This document shows, in pieces, positions 14,944 to 21,121 of a stretch of 44,499 nucleotides of DNA. The notes under the pieces are model-generated. The model was not told the DNA's origin. It did not search any database and was given only the letters and a program-made list of their open reading frames with translations. The translations under genes were made by a program, and so were the position numbers. Positions within the stretch are counted from its first letter, which is position 1, and each line of letters starts with the position of its first letter. The DNA is taken from the NCBI GenBank assembly GCA_003151625.1, contig PLYC01000029.1, positions 2,921-47,419 of the forward strand. Reading direction: 5' to 3'. Source of the DNA: Candidatus Doudnabacteria bacterium (GTDB lineage Bacteria; Patescibacteriota; Doudnabacteria; UBA920).

Positions 14944-15053
14944 TGCAAATCACACTTTCAAAACCTTTTTTTGTTACAACGCGGCGGGTGGACAGCTGGA
15001 GAGTTCTCGCAAGAGAATTCAGCCAGCCTCCTCCCGCCAAGTCACTTCAGCCC

Positions 15054-15094
15054 CGGATGCTGGGGCCAAAGGTAAAACTTTGGCTCCACCATCT
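15054..15094 (+). other. Leader hairpin, copy 2
   Basis: TGGGGCCAAAG pairs with CTTTGGCTCCA around GTAAAA; GATG and CATC extend it. The sequence aligns with 13513-13564 (GATG, GGGAGCCAAAGGTTAA, GACTCCGCCATCTG), so the two hairpins bracket the aminotransferase gene. Confidence 0.65.
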
Positions 15095-15118
15095 GTTGCT
15101 GAACAAAAAGGGGCATTC

Positions 15119-15152
15119 TGGACATTTTTATACTGTATGATATAGTATGATG
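15119..15152 (+). promoter_or_regulatory. Promoter with two GTATGAT half-sites
   Basis: TGGACA at 15119-15124 and TATAGT at 15141-15146 (16-base spacer), overlapped by GTATGATA at 15135-15142 and GTATGATG at 15145-15152, again 10 bases apart. The same half-site and spacing occur at 13477-13494. Confidence 0.65.
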
Positions 15153-15178
15153 GTGGTCAAACAAATAATTGTAATCAA

Positions 15179-16045
15179 ATGAACAGGGAGCGTTTAACAA
15201 TCACTTTAAGAAACGATCTTTTAAAGGCTTTGGACGGGGAAATTGACGGGGAAAGGCTTCGGAACAGGAGCCATGCTATTGAGTATTTTTTGTCCCGTTC
15301 TTTGGGATTAAAAACAGTAAAGGTTTTAATCTTGGCCGGAGGCAAGCCCGTATATTTTGAAAGCGAACAAAAAGCTTTGCCTAAGGCAATGGTAAAAATT
15401 GCGGGCAAGCCGTTATTAGAACAAACTTTACACAGACTTAAAACTGCCAAGCTTACGGAAATTTATATCTCTTTAGGCGAGGGCGGCGAAATAATAGAAG
15501 ATTATTTTGGCGATGGCAGTAAACTAGGATTAAATATTACGTACATCCAGCAGAAGAGCGGATGCTTGGGAAACGCCCAGCCGCTGCTCCAGGCAAAAAA
15601 GTTTTTTAACAGCGGATTTTTACTTCTTTATGGGGACGTGCTTTCCGACATCGACTATGGTGATTTTGTGGAATTCCATCGCAACCAAAAAGCCGCGGTT
15701 TGTACCATGGCGCTTACCAGTACGGAAGCTGTTGATATGTGGGGGTTGGCCAGGCTCCAGGGCAACAGGATAGTGGAGTTTGAAGAAAAGCCAAAAAATC
15801 CCAAAACTTTTTCCCGTTTAGTAAATGCCGGAATTTATTTAATGGAGCCGGAGATGTTTAGCTTAATTAGTGTTAAAGCAAACCCGTCTCGCCCGAGGCG
15901 AGCCGAGGCGGACAAACTGGAAAGCGATGTGTTTCCTCGTTTGGCGGAAGAAGGCAGGCTGTTTGGTTACCCGTACGAAGGGCTTTGGCTGGATATTTCA
16001 AACAGTGCGGCGTATCGACAGGCCGTCAAAGAGTTTAAAGGTTAA
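15179..16045 (+). CDS. Ribbon-helix-helix domain fused to sugar-nucleotidyltransferase-like domain
   Basis: 288 residues. Residues about 1-43 form an RHH DNA-binding unit: strand RLTITLR, helix NDLLKALDGEI and helix SHAIEYFLSRSLG. Residues 47-288 follow the NTP-transferase fold of glucose-1-phosphate thymidylyl/mannose-1-phosphate guanylyl transferases (VKVLILAGG, LPKAMVKIAGKPLLEQTL, LLYGDVLSDID, IVEFEEKPKNP, VNAGIYLMEPEMF). The GTR of the usual GGxGTR loop is replaced (GGKPVYFESEQKALPK), and the LGTAG motif reads LGNAQ, so catalysis may be lost. A nucleotide-sugar-responsive repressor is plausible. Residues near 237-246 (PSRPRRAEAD) come from an in-frame repeat. No Shine-Dalgarno is seen. 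Confidence 0.82.
   Translation: MNRERLTITLRNDLLKALDGEIDGERLRNRSHAIEYFLSRSLGLKTVKVLILAGGKPVYFESEQKALPKAMVKIAGKPLLEQTLHRLKTAKLTEIYISLGEGGEIIEDYFGDGSKLGLNITYIQQKSGCLGNAQPLLQAKKFFNSGFLLLYGDVLSDIDYGDFVEFHRNQKAAVCTMALTSTEAVDMWGLARLQGNRIVEFEEKPKNPKTFSRLVNAGIYLMEPEMFSLISVKANPSRPRRAEADKLESDVFPRLAEEGRLFGYPYEGLWLDISNSAAYRQAVKEFKG
15884..15913. repeat. In-frame PSRPxRAEADK-type element
   Basis: CCCGTCTCGCCCGAGGCGAG then CCGAGGCGGAC, read in frame as PSRPRRAEADK. The same GC-rich element occurs in the PadR gene (37890-37920), in the endonuclease Q-like gene (19029-19060), and in part at 41231-41268. Confidence 0.8.
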
Positions 16046-16051
16046 TATTTC

Positions 16052-16111
16052 AATTTCAATAAATATCTATTTATATTAAAGATAGAATATTGATAGATAT
16101 TTATTGAAATT
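16052..16111. repeat. 19-bp perfect inverted repeat
   Basis: AATTTCAATAAATATCTAT at 16052-16070 and its exact complement at 16093-16111, loop 22 bases. It separates the RHH-fusion gene from GAPDH; it may work as a weak AT-rich terminator or be a mobile palindrome. Confidence 0.8.
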
Positions 16112-16125
16112 AATTAATATTCTTT

Positions 16126-17187
16126 ATGACCATGGAAAAAAAGTCCCGCGGAGCGGGATCCGGCTCCGCCGGAAAAAAAATAAAAATTGCCATTAACGGC
16201 CTTGGTAGGATCGGCCGGGTGTTTTTAAGGATTGCCCACGATAACCCGAATTTTGAAATAGTCGCGGCTCATAGCCGCAGTGGCCTAGATATGTACGCCC
16301 ATTTGCTCAAGTACGATACCGCTTATGGCGTTTGGGACAGGGAAGTAAAAGTTAAAGGCAAAAATTTGATTATAGACGGGAAAAACATTCCGTTTATTTC
16401 CGATACTAACGGCCACCTTCCCTGGAAGAGGTTGGGAGTTGATATTGTCATAGACGCAACCGGCAAATATACCAAGCGTCCCGAAGCGGCTAAGCATTTG
16501 GAAGATGGAGCTAAATACGTTGTGGCCACAGCCCCAATGGACGATGCCGACGAAACCTTGGTTTTTAGGGCCAACCACCAGAAATTTGACCCAAAGAACC
16601 ATCACATTGTGTCCGCCGGTTCCTGCACCACGGTTTGCAGTACATTAACCATAAAAGTTTTAGAAGAAAATTTTGGTCTAAAGCAGGGTTACATTAATAC
16701 GGTACACGCGGTAACCGGAGACCAAATGCTGCTGGACGGCAGCCACAAAGATTTGCGTCGTGCCCGCGCCGCCGGAGAATCTATTATCCCGACCACCACA
16801 GGCGTCAGTAAGACCATTACCAAATTATATCCGCACCTAAAAGGGAAAATTTCGGCTTTGTCTTTACGTGTGCCGGTGTTAAATCCATCTGTCGTGGTTC
16901 TGACCGCGGAACTAAAAAAAGCCACCACTTTGCAAGCCTTAAACAAAGCTTTTGCCAAGGCCAGCGTTGGGGAGCTAAAAGGAAGTTTGGGGGTAAATAA
17001 TTTGCCTTTGGTTTCCACCGATTTCCGCGCCAACCCCAACGGCGCAATAGTTGACCTGTTCAGCAACGAAGTCGTAGACGGCCGCCTGGTCAACATTTTA
17101 GCCTGGTATGACAATGAATGGGGCTATGTCCAGCAAATGGTTTATTTGTTGGAATATATCTGCAAAAGGATTTCTGCTATAAAATAA
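16126..17187 (+). CDS. gap: Glyceraldehyde-3-phosphate dehydrogenase
   Basis: 353 residues, longer than the usual 330-340 because of an N-terminal addition: MTMEKK is followed by SRGAGSGSAGKK from a palindromic repeat, then the true Rossmann start IKIAINGLGRIGR. Catalytic Cys167 sits in SAGSCTTVC and His194 in NTVHAVTGDQ. DGSHKDLRRARAAGESIIP and the C-terminal WYDNEWGY are conserved. The loop after strand 2 reads EIVAAHSRSGLD, where NAD-linked enzymes have a conserved Asp (IND); Ser50 and Arg51 here hint at NADP(H) use. It oxidises or forms glyceraldehyde-3-phosphate in the lower glycolytic path that the pyruvate kinase and PEP synthase genes continue. Confidence 0.95.
   Translation: MTMEKKSRGAGSGSAGKKIKIAINGLGRIGRVFLRIAHDNPNFEIVAAHSRSGLDMYAHLLKYDTAYGVWDREVKVKGKNLIIDGKNIPFISDTNGHLPWKRLGVDIVIDATGKYTKRPEAAKHLEDGAKYVVATAPMDDADETLVFRANHQKFDPKNHHIVSAGSCTTVCSTLTIKVLEENFGLKQGYINTVHAVTGDQMLLDGSHKDLRRARAAGESIIPTTTGVSKTITKLYPHLKGKISALSLRVPVLNPSVVVLTAELKKATTLQALNKAFAKASVGELKGSLGVNNLPLVSTDFRANPNGAIVDLFSNEVVDGRLVNILAWYDNEWGYVQQMVYLLEYICKRISAIK
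16144..16173. repeat. In-frame GGGATCC palindrome at the start of gap
   Basis: TCCCGCGGAGCGGGATCC followed by GGCTCCGCCGGA; encodes SRGAGSGSAG. Same family as 11184-11213 and the rpoD elements. Confidence 0.85.
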
Positions 17188-17199
17188 ATAAATTTTACC

Positions 17200-17246
17200 A
17201 CATACAAAGAGACTCTTTGCGCACCGCAAAGAGTCTCTTTGTATGT
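17200..17246. terminator. Bidirectional terminator between gap and the inositol monophosphatase gene
   Basis: ACATACAAAGAGACTCTTTGC and its exact 21-base complement around GCACC. It lies between convergent genes and can serve both. Confidence 0.85.
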
Positions 17247-17255
17247 TCCCTCAGC

Positions 17256-18041
17256 TTAAATGGAGATTTTTTTTACTAAGCTCAATAATTTTTTATGGAT
17301 TTTACCGTTACTCGCAATAATTTGTTTTGTTTTTGGAGTAATTTTTTTCCCTTGCCAATCGGTTGCTTTCCCTCCGGCTTCTGTGACTAAGAGCACCGCC
17401 GCCGCCATATCCCAAATATTTAGCCGTCCATGGACATAATAATCAAATGTCCCCCTCGCAACTGCGCAAGTCTCCAAAGCGGCACTGCCAAACACTCTAA
17501 CCTTATTGGCATTTTGGATCATAAATGGCAGGATTTTAATGCCCAGACTTTTATCCCTGCCCCAACCGGCCGCGCCAAAGAAATTTTTTATGTTGTTGGA
17601 AGATGATACGCGGATTTTGTTACCGTTTAAAAATGCTCCCCTCCCTTTAATTGCTGTTAAGAGTTCGTTGGTGCTTGGGTTATAGACTACGCACAGTAGT
17701 GGCCCTTGGTTGTTCCATAAAGCAATCGATATACAGCAAAAAGGAACTCCGTGAATAAAGTTTGTTGTGCCGTCAATGGGGTCTATTATCCAAAATAAGT
17801 CCTTTTTCGTAATGTCACTCTGCCCGAATTCTTCGCCAATGATTTTATGGTCAGGAAATTTTTTTAAAATAGACGCCCTAATTTGTTTTTCTATGGCCAG
17901 ATCCACTTCAGTGACAAAATTAGTAATGTCACCATTTTTAATTTTAATGTGTTTGGCTTTGCCAAAGTTTTTTTTAAAAACCACTGTGGCTTTTTTAGCC
18001 GCATCTACAGCAACTTTTAAATATTGTTCTTGTGAATTCAT
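17256..18041 (-). CDS. Inositol monophosphatase family protein
   Basis: 261 residues, standard length. Metal-binding motifs are all present: GEEFG (Glu70/71), DPIDGTTNFIHG (Asp87, Asp90) and the C-terminal NIWDMAAAVLLVTEAGG with its Asp near 213. The family hydrolyses inositol-phosphate, fructose-1,6-bisphosphate or PAP with Mg2+. With no other fructose bisphosphatase in view and PEP synthase nearby, a gluconeogenic role is possible, but substrate cannot be read from sequence. TATAAT on the minus strand (18054-18049) lies seven bases before the ATG, so the transcript is probably leaderless and divergent from the next gene. Confidence 0.92.
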   Translation of the reverse strand: MNSQEQYLKVAVDAAKKATVVFKKNFGKAKHIKIKNGDITNFVTEVDLAIEKQIRASILKKFPDHKIIGEEFGQSDITKKDLFWIIDPIDGTTNFIHGVPFCCISIALWNNQGPLLCVVYNPSTNELLTAIKGRGAFLNGNKIRVSSSNNIKNFFGAAGWGRDKSLGIKILPFMIQNANKVRVFGSAALETCAVARGTFDYYVHGRLNIWDMAAAVLLVTEAGGKATDWQGKKITPKTKQIIASNGKIHKKLLSLVKKISI

Positions 18042-18082
18042 ATGCTGTATTATACAACAAATTGAGCTATAATACTATAGTT
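18042..18082. promoter_or_regulatory. Compact divergent promoter pair
   Basis: In 41 bases there is TATAAT for the minus-strand phosphatase (18054-18049, seven bases from its ATG) and TATAAT for the plus-strand gene (18068-18073, nine bases from its ATG at 18083). The two -10 boxes are so close that the promoters must share or compete for space. Confidence 0.7.
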
Positions 18083-19456
18083 ATGAGAATAATTGCGGAT
18101 TTACAAATACATTCAAAATATAGCAGAGCTTGTTCCCAGGAGCTTAATCCCAAAAACACTGGCCTGTGGGCTGATAAAAAGGGAATTGGGGTTATTGGCA
18201 CCGGGGATTTTACGCATCCAAAGTGGCTGGCGGAACTTAAAGAAGCTTTGGAAGAGGTAAAGCCCGGGCTATATCAACTTAAATCACCCCCACCTAACCT
18301 CCCCCGTCAAGGGGGAGGAAGGGGACAGCCTTTATTTATGTGCACGGCAGAGGTGTCATCGATTTATAAGTTGGGTGATAAAGTCCGACGCGTGCATAAT
18401 TTGATTTTCGCCCCGAATTTTGAGGCAGTGGATAAAATAATTATTGGCCTGGAAAAAGTTGGGGCTAATTTAAAATCCGATGGCCGGCCGATTATGGGCG
18501 TGCATTGTGATGATTTGGTTAAAATTGTTAAAGAAGCTTCTCCCGAGGCCGAGGTAATTCCCGCTCACGCCTGGACGCCGCATTTTGGGGTATTTGGATC
18601 ATTATCAGGTTTTAACTCCATAGAGGAGGCTTTTGGCGACCAATCAAAATATATCCGCGCCATTGAAACAGGATTATCAAGTGATCCCAAAATGAACTGG
18701 CAAATATCCCAGCTTGATAAATATTCTTTGACTTCTAATTCGGATGCGCACAGTTTGCGGAAGCTGGGCAGGGAAGCCAATGTTTTTGAGATTGATGAAA
18801 AAAAATTATCATACGCGGAAATTATTAGTGCTTTATACAGCAAAGATACCAAAAGGTTTTTGTACACCATTGAATTTTTCCCCGAAGAAGGCAAATACCA
18901 TTTAGACGGCCACCGCGACTGTAAATTTTCCTGCCTGCCAAGCCAAACCAAAAAGCTAAAAGGAATTTGTCCGGTTTGCGGAAAAAAACTTTTGGTGGGT
19001 GTTTTATCGCGTGTGGATGCATTATCGGACCCGTCTCGCCTTCGGCTAGCCGAGGCGGGTCGCGAGCTTGGCTTTACACCGCCCCGAGCCATTCCGTTTA
19101 AGAGCGTTATTCCGCTGGAAGAAATTATCGGAGAAACTTTTGACGTTGGAGTTCAAAGTAAGAGAGTTGTGGAGATATACGAAAGAATGGTAGCCACAGT
19201 CAGTAGGGTAAGGTCTAGACCCTACCCTACACCGGACAGTGATTCTTTTGGAGAATTTTCCATCCTCCTCGATCTTCCCGAAAATCAAATCGCCAAAATT
19301 TCCTCCCCCGAAATTGCCCAAGCCATTATCCGCGTGCGCGAAGGCAAGGTTCAGGTGGAAGGCGGCTACGACGGCGTGTTTGGCAAAATACACATATACG
19401 AAGAGACCGAACGCGAAAAGATTTTTAAAAAGCCCAAACAAATGGGGTTATTTTAA
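18083..19456 (+). CDS. Endonuclease Q-like PHP-domain DNA repair protein
   Basis: 457 residues from the ATG at 18083. The PHP domain opens with IADLQIHSKYSRACSQ, then GIGVIGTGDFTHPKWLAEL and IPAHAWTPHFGVFGS, giving the His/Asp metal ligands. A zinc-binding segment (Cys pairs around DCKFSC and GICPVCGKK, residues about 289-312) precedes VGVLSRVDALSD, as in archaeal and Bacillus EndoQ, which nicks 5' of deaminated or abasic bases. The tail has IIRVREGKVQVEGGYDGVFG. Three palindromic repeats are inserted in frame: SPPPNLPRQGGGRG (residues about 68-82), PSRLRLAEAGRE (316-328) and SRVRSRPYPTPD (373-385). Confidence 0.85.
   Translation: MRIIADLQIHSKYSRACSQELNPKNTGLWADKKGIGVIGTGDFTHPKWLAELKEALEEVKPGLYQLKSPPPNLPRQGGGRGQPLFMCTAEVSSIYKLGDKVRRVHNLIFAPNFEAVDKIIIGLEKVGANLKSDGRPIMGVHCDDLVKIVKEASPEAEVIPAHAWTPHFGVFGSLSGFNSIEEAFGDQSKYIRAIETGLSSDPKMNWQISQLDKYSLTSNSDAHSLRKLGREANVFEIDEKKLSYAEIISALYSKDTKRFLYTIEFFPEEGKYHLDGHRDCKFSCLPSQTKKLKGICPVCGKKLLVGVLSRVDALSDPSRLRLAEAGRELGFTPPRAIPFKSVIPLEEIIGETFDVGVQSKRVVEIYERMVATVSRVRSRPYPTPDSDSFGEFSILLDLPENQIAKISSPEIAQAIIRVREGKVQVEGGYDGVFGKIHIYEETEREKIFKKPKQMGLF
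18286..18325. repeat. In-frame element 1 in the endonuclease Q-like gene
   Basis: CCCCCACCTAACCTCCCCC facing GGGGGAGGAAGGGGAC, with a GTCAA loop. It is coded through as SPPPNLPRQGGGRG before the conserved CTAEVSSIY strand. Confidence 0.75.
19029..19060. repeat. In-frame element 2 in the endonuclease Q-like gene
   Basis: ACCCGTCTCGCC facing GAGGCGGGT around TTCGGCTAGCC; coded as PSRLRLAEAGR. Same family as 15884-15913 and 37890-37920. Confidence 0.75.
19203..19230. repeat. In-frame element 3 in the endonuclease Q-like gene
   Basis: GTAGGGTAAGGTCT and its complement with one mismatch (28 bases); coded as SRVRSRPYP. Confidence 0.8.
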
Positions 19457-19493
19457 ATCGTAATCACCAGTTTATTGCCGTGAATTAGTTGGA

Positions 19494-19522
19494 TTGTAAT
19501 TAAGCACAAAAGTTGTTATAAT
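19494..19522 (+). promoter_or_regulatory. Leaderless promoter of pyruvate kinase
   Basis: TTGTAA at 19494-19499, a 17-base spacer, TATAAT at 19517-19522, and ATG six bases later at 19529. Confidence 0.75.
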
Positions 19523-19528
19523 CGCTTT

Positions 19529-20920
19529 ATGAAAAAGACTAAAATAGTTTGCACTTTGGGGCCGACATCGCAATCCGTTAAAACTTTAACCGAAATGGTC
19601 AAGGCCGGAATGAATGTCGCCCGTTTGAATTTTTCCCACGGCGACCACCAAAACCACGCGATGCTTATAAAAAACATTCGTGCGGTGGCCAAGAAACTCA
19701 ACACCACAATTACCATTATTCAGGATTTACACGGGCCGAAAATCCGGGTTTTGGAAATGAAGGAACCCATAAACGTAAAAGTCGGGCAGACTGTGGTTAT
19801 TGGCCAGGATTTTAAGCTTGATTTGGACGTCATGAAGTCCATTCGTCCCAAGCAGCGGATTTTAATAGAAGACGGGCTTATTGAACTCGAAGTGGAAAAA
19901 ATAATCAAGGGAAAGATTTATTGTATTGCTCTTTCGGCCGGAAAAATCCAGTCGCACAAAGGCGTGAACCTTCCCCGCACCAAATTAAAAATCCCAATTT
20001 TGGGGCCTAAAGACATAGAAGATTTAAAATTTGGGCTCTTGCAGGACGTGGACTATGTGGCGCTGTCGTTTGTGCGGACAAGCCACGACGTAAAAAACTT
20101 GCGCCAATTTATAGAGAAATATAATCCGAAAAATTTTCAAAAACCTTTAATCATTGCCAAAATAGAAAAGCCGGAAGCGGTTAAGAATTTTGATTCCGTT
20201 TTAAAACAAACCGATGCCGTTATGGTGGCGCGCGGAGACTTAGGGGTGGAAATGCCAGAGAACCGCGTACCGATTATCCAAAAAACTATTATCCAAAAAT
20301 GCCTAAGAGCCAGTAAGCCGGTGATTGTAGCCACGCAAATGTTGGACAGTATGATTCGCAACCCCAGACCAACCAGAGCGGAAGTCAGCGATGTGGCCAA
20401 TGCCGTTATTGACCAGGCCGACTGCGTTATGCTTTCCGGCGAAACGGCTTTTGGGAAGTTTCCGATTAAGGCCGTGGCCGAAATGGCCAGAATTATTGAG
20501 ACCACGGAAAAGAGCAGTTTTTTGCCGGTGCATAAACATTTAACCGACAAAATTGTTAACAGAATAGAGGCCGTGGCCGAAAGCGTGTTCGATTTGGCCA
20601 TGCACACCAACGCCAAAGTTATTGTGGGAGCCACCGACAGCGGCTTTACCGCCCGCGAAGTGGCGCATGAACGCCCGTACCACCAGCATTTGGTTATGCT
20701 TACCCCGAACATTAAAACCATGCGGCAAATTAATTTAATTTGGGGCGTGCAGGCATTTTTGGTGCCGGAAGTTACAAATTTTGAGGATTTATCCGAAGAA
20801 ATGATGGACACCATTAGAGCAAAAAAATTGGCGCGCAAAGGTGAAAGGATTGTGGTTGTTACCGGCGAGCCGCTGGGGCAGAAAGAGAATTTGAATTTGG
20901 TTGAGGTGAAAACGGTTTGA
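19529..20920 (+). CDS. pyk: Pyruvate kinase
   Basis: 463 residues, full length. TKIVCTLGPTS at the start, ARLNFSHG, then IIQDLHGPKIRV, and the catalytic lysine/metal region IIAKIEKPEAVKNFDSVL plus VMVARGDLGVEMP near residues 225-243. The substrate-site signature MLDSMIRNPRPTRAEVSDVANAV and the C-terminal allosteric-type domain (about 340-463) are complete. It transfers phosphate from PEP to ADP. It is transcribed alone from a leaderless promoter, with a terminator before the PEP synthase gene, so the two opposed enzymes can be controlled separately. Confidence 0.97.
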   Translation: MKKTKIVCTLGPTSQSVKTLTEMVKAGMNVARLNFSHGDHQNHAMLIKNIRAVAKKLNTTITIIQDLHGPKIRVLEMKEPINVKVGQTVVIGQDFKLDLDVMKSIRPKQRILIEDGLIELEVEKIIKGKIYCIALSAGKIQSHKGVNLPRTKLKIPILGPKDIEDLKFGLLQDVDYVALSFVRTSHDVKNLRQFIEKYNPKNFQKPLIIAKIEKPEAVKNFDSVLKQTDAVMVARGDLGVEMPENRVPIIQKTIIQKCLRASKPVIVATQMLDSMIRNPRPTRAEVSDVANAVIDQADCVMLSGETAFGKFPIKAVAEMARIIETTEKSSFLPVHKHLTDKIVNRIEAVAESVFDLAMHTNAKVIVGATDSGFTAREVAHERPYHQHLVMLTPNIKTMRQINLIWGVQAFLVPEVTNFEDLSEEMMDTIRAKKLARKGERIVVVTGEPLGQKENLNLVEVKTV

Positions 20921-20975
20921 GGGAGTGAATAGTGCCTAAAGAATAGAGAATAGGATAAGACAAATTTATACTGAT

Positions 20976-21013
20976 CAAAGAGCCTGGGTGAGTTCCGGGT
21001 TCTTTGTTTTTTA
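20976..21013 (+). terminator. Terminator after pyruvate kinase
   Basis: CAAAGAGCCTGG pairs with CCGGGTTCTTTG around GTGAGTT, then TTTTTTAG. Confidence 0.88.
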
Positions 21014-21014
21014 G

Positions 21015-21043
21015 GTGACAATTTGGGGAAAAAGTTATATAAT
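21015..21043 (+). promoter_or_regulatory. Promoter of PEP synthase
   Basis: GTGACA at 21015-21020, a 17-base spacer and TATAAT at 21038-21043. The leader of about 72 bases contains a GCATC/GATGC hairpin (21057-21077). Confidence 0.75.
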
Positions 21044-21121
21044 ATAGTAAGTAATCGCATCAGATAATACATGATGCACTTTTAGAAACAAAATTTTTTA
21101 TCCTTAATTAAGACAATTTTT

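Larger units (their letters stand above)
14944..15178. other. Gap with hairpins and promoter before the RHH-fusion gene
   Basis: Contains a compound stem (GCGGCGGG with CCTCCCGCC around GAGTTCTCGCAAGAGAATTC, 14981-15038), the second copy of the GATG-GGGCCAAAG hairpin (15054-15094) and a promoter with two GTATGAT half-sites (15119-15152). Confidence 0.65.

Noticed and set aside
20137-21072. 311-codon frame antisense to pyruvate kinase
   Set aside because: Covers conserved pyruvate-kinase text and its terminator; composition-driven shadow.
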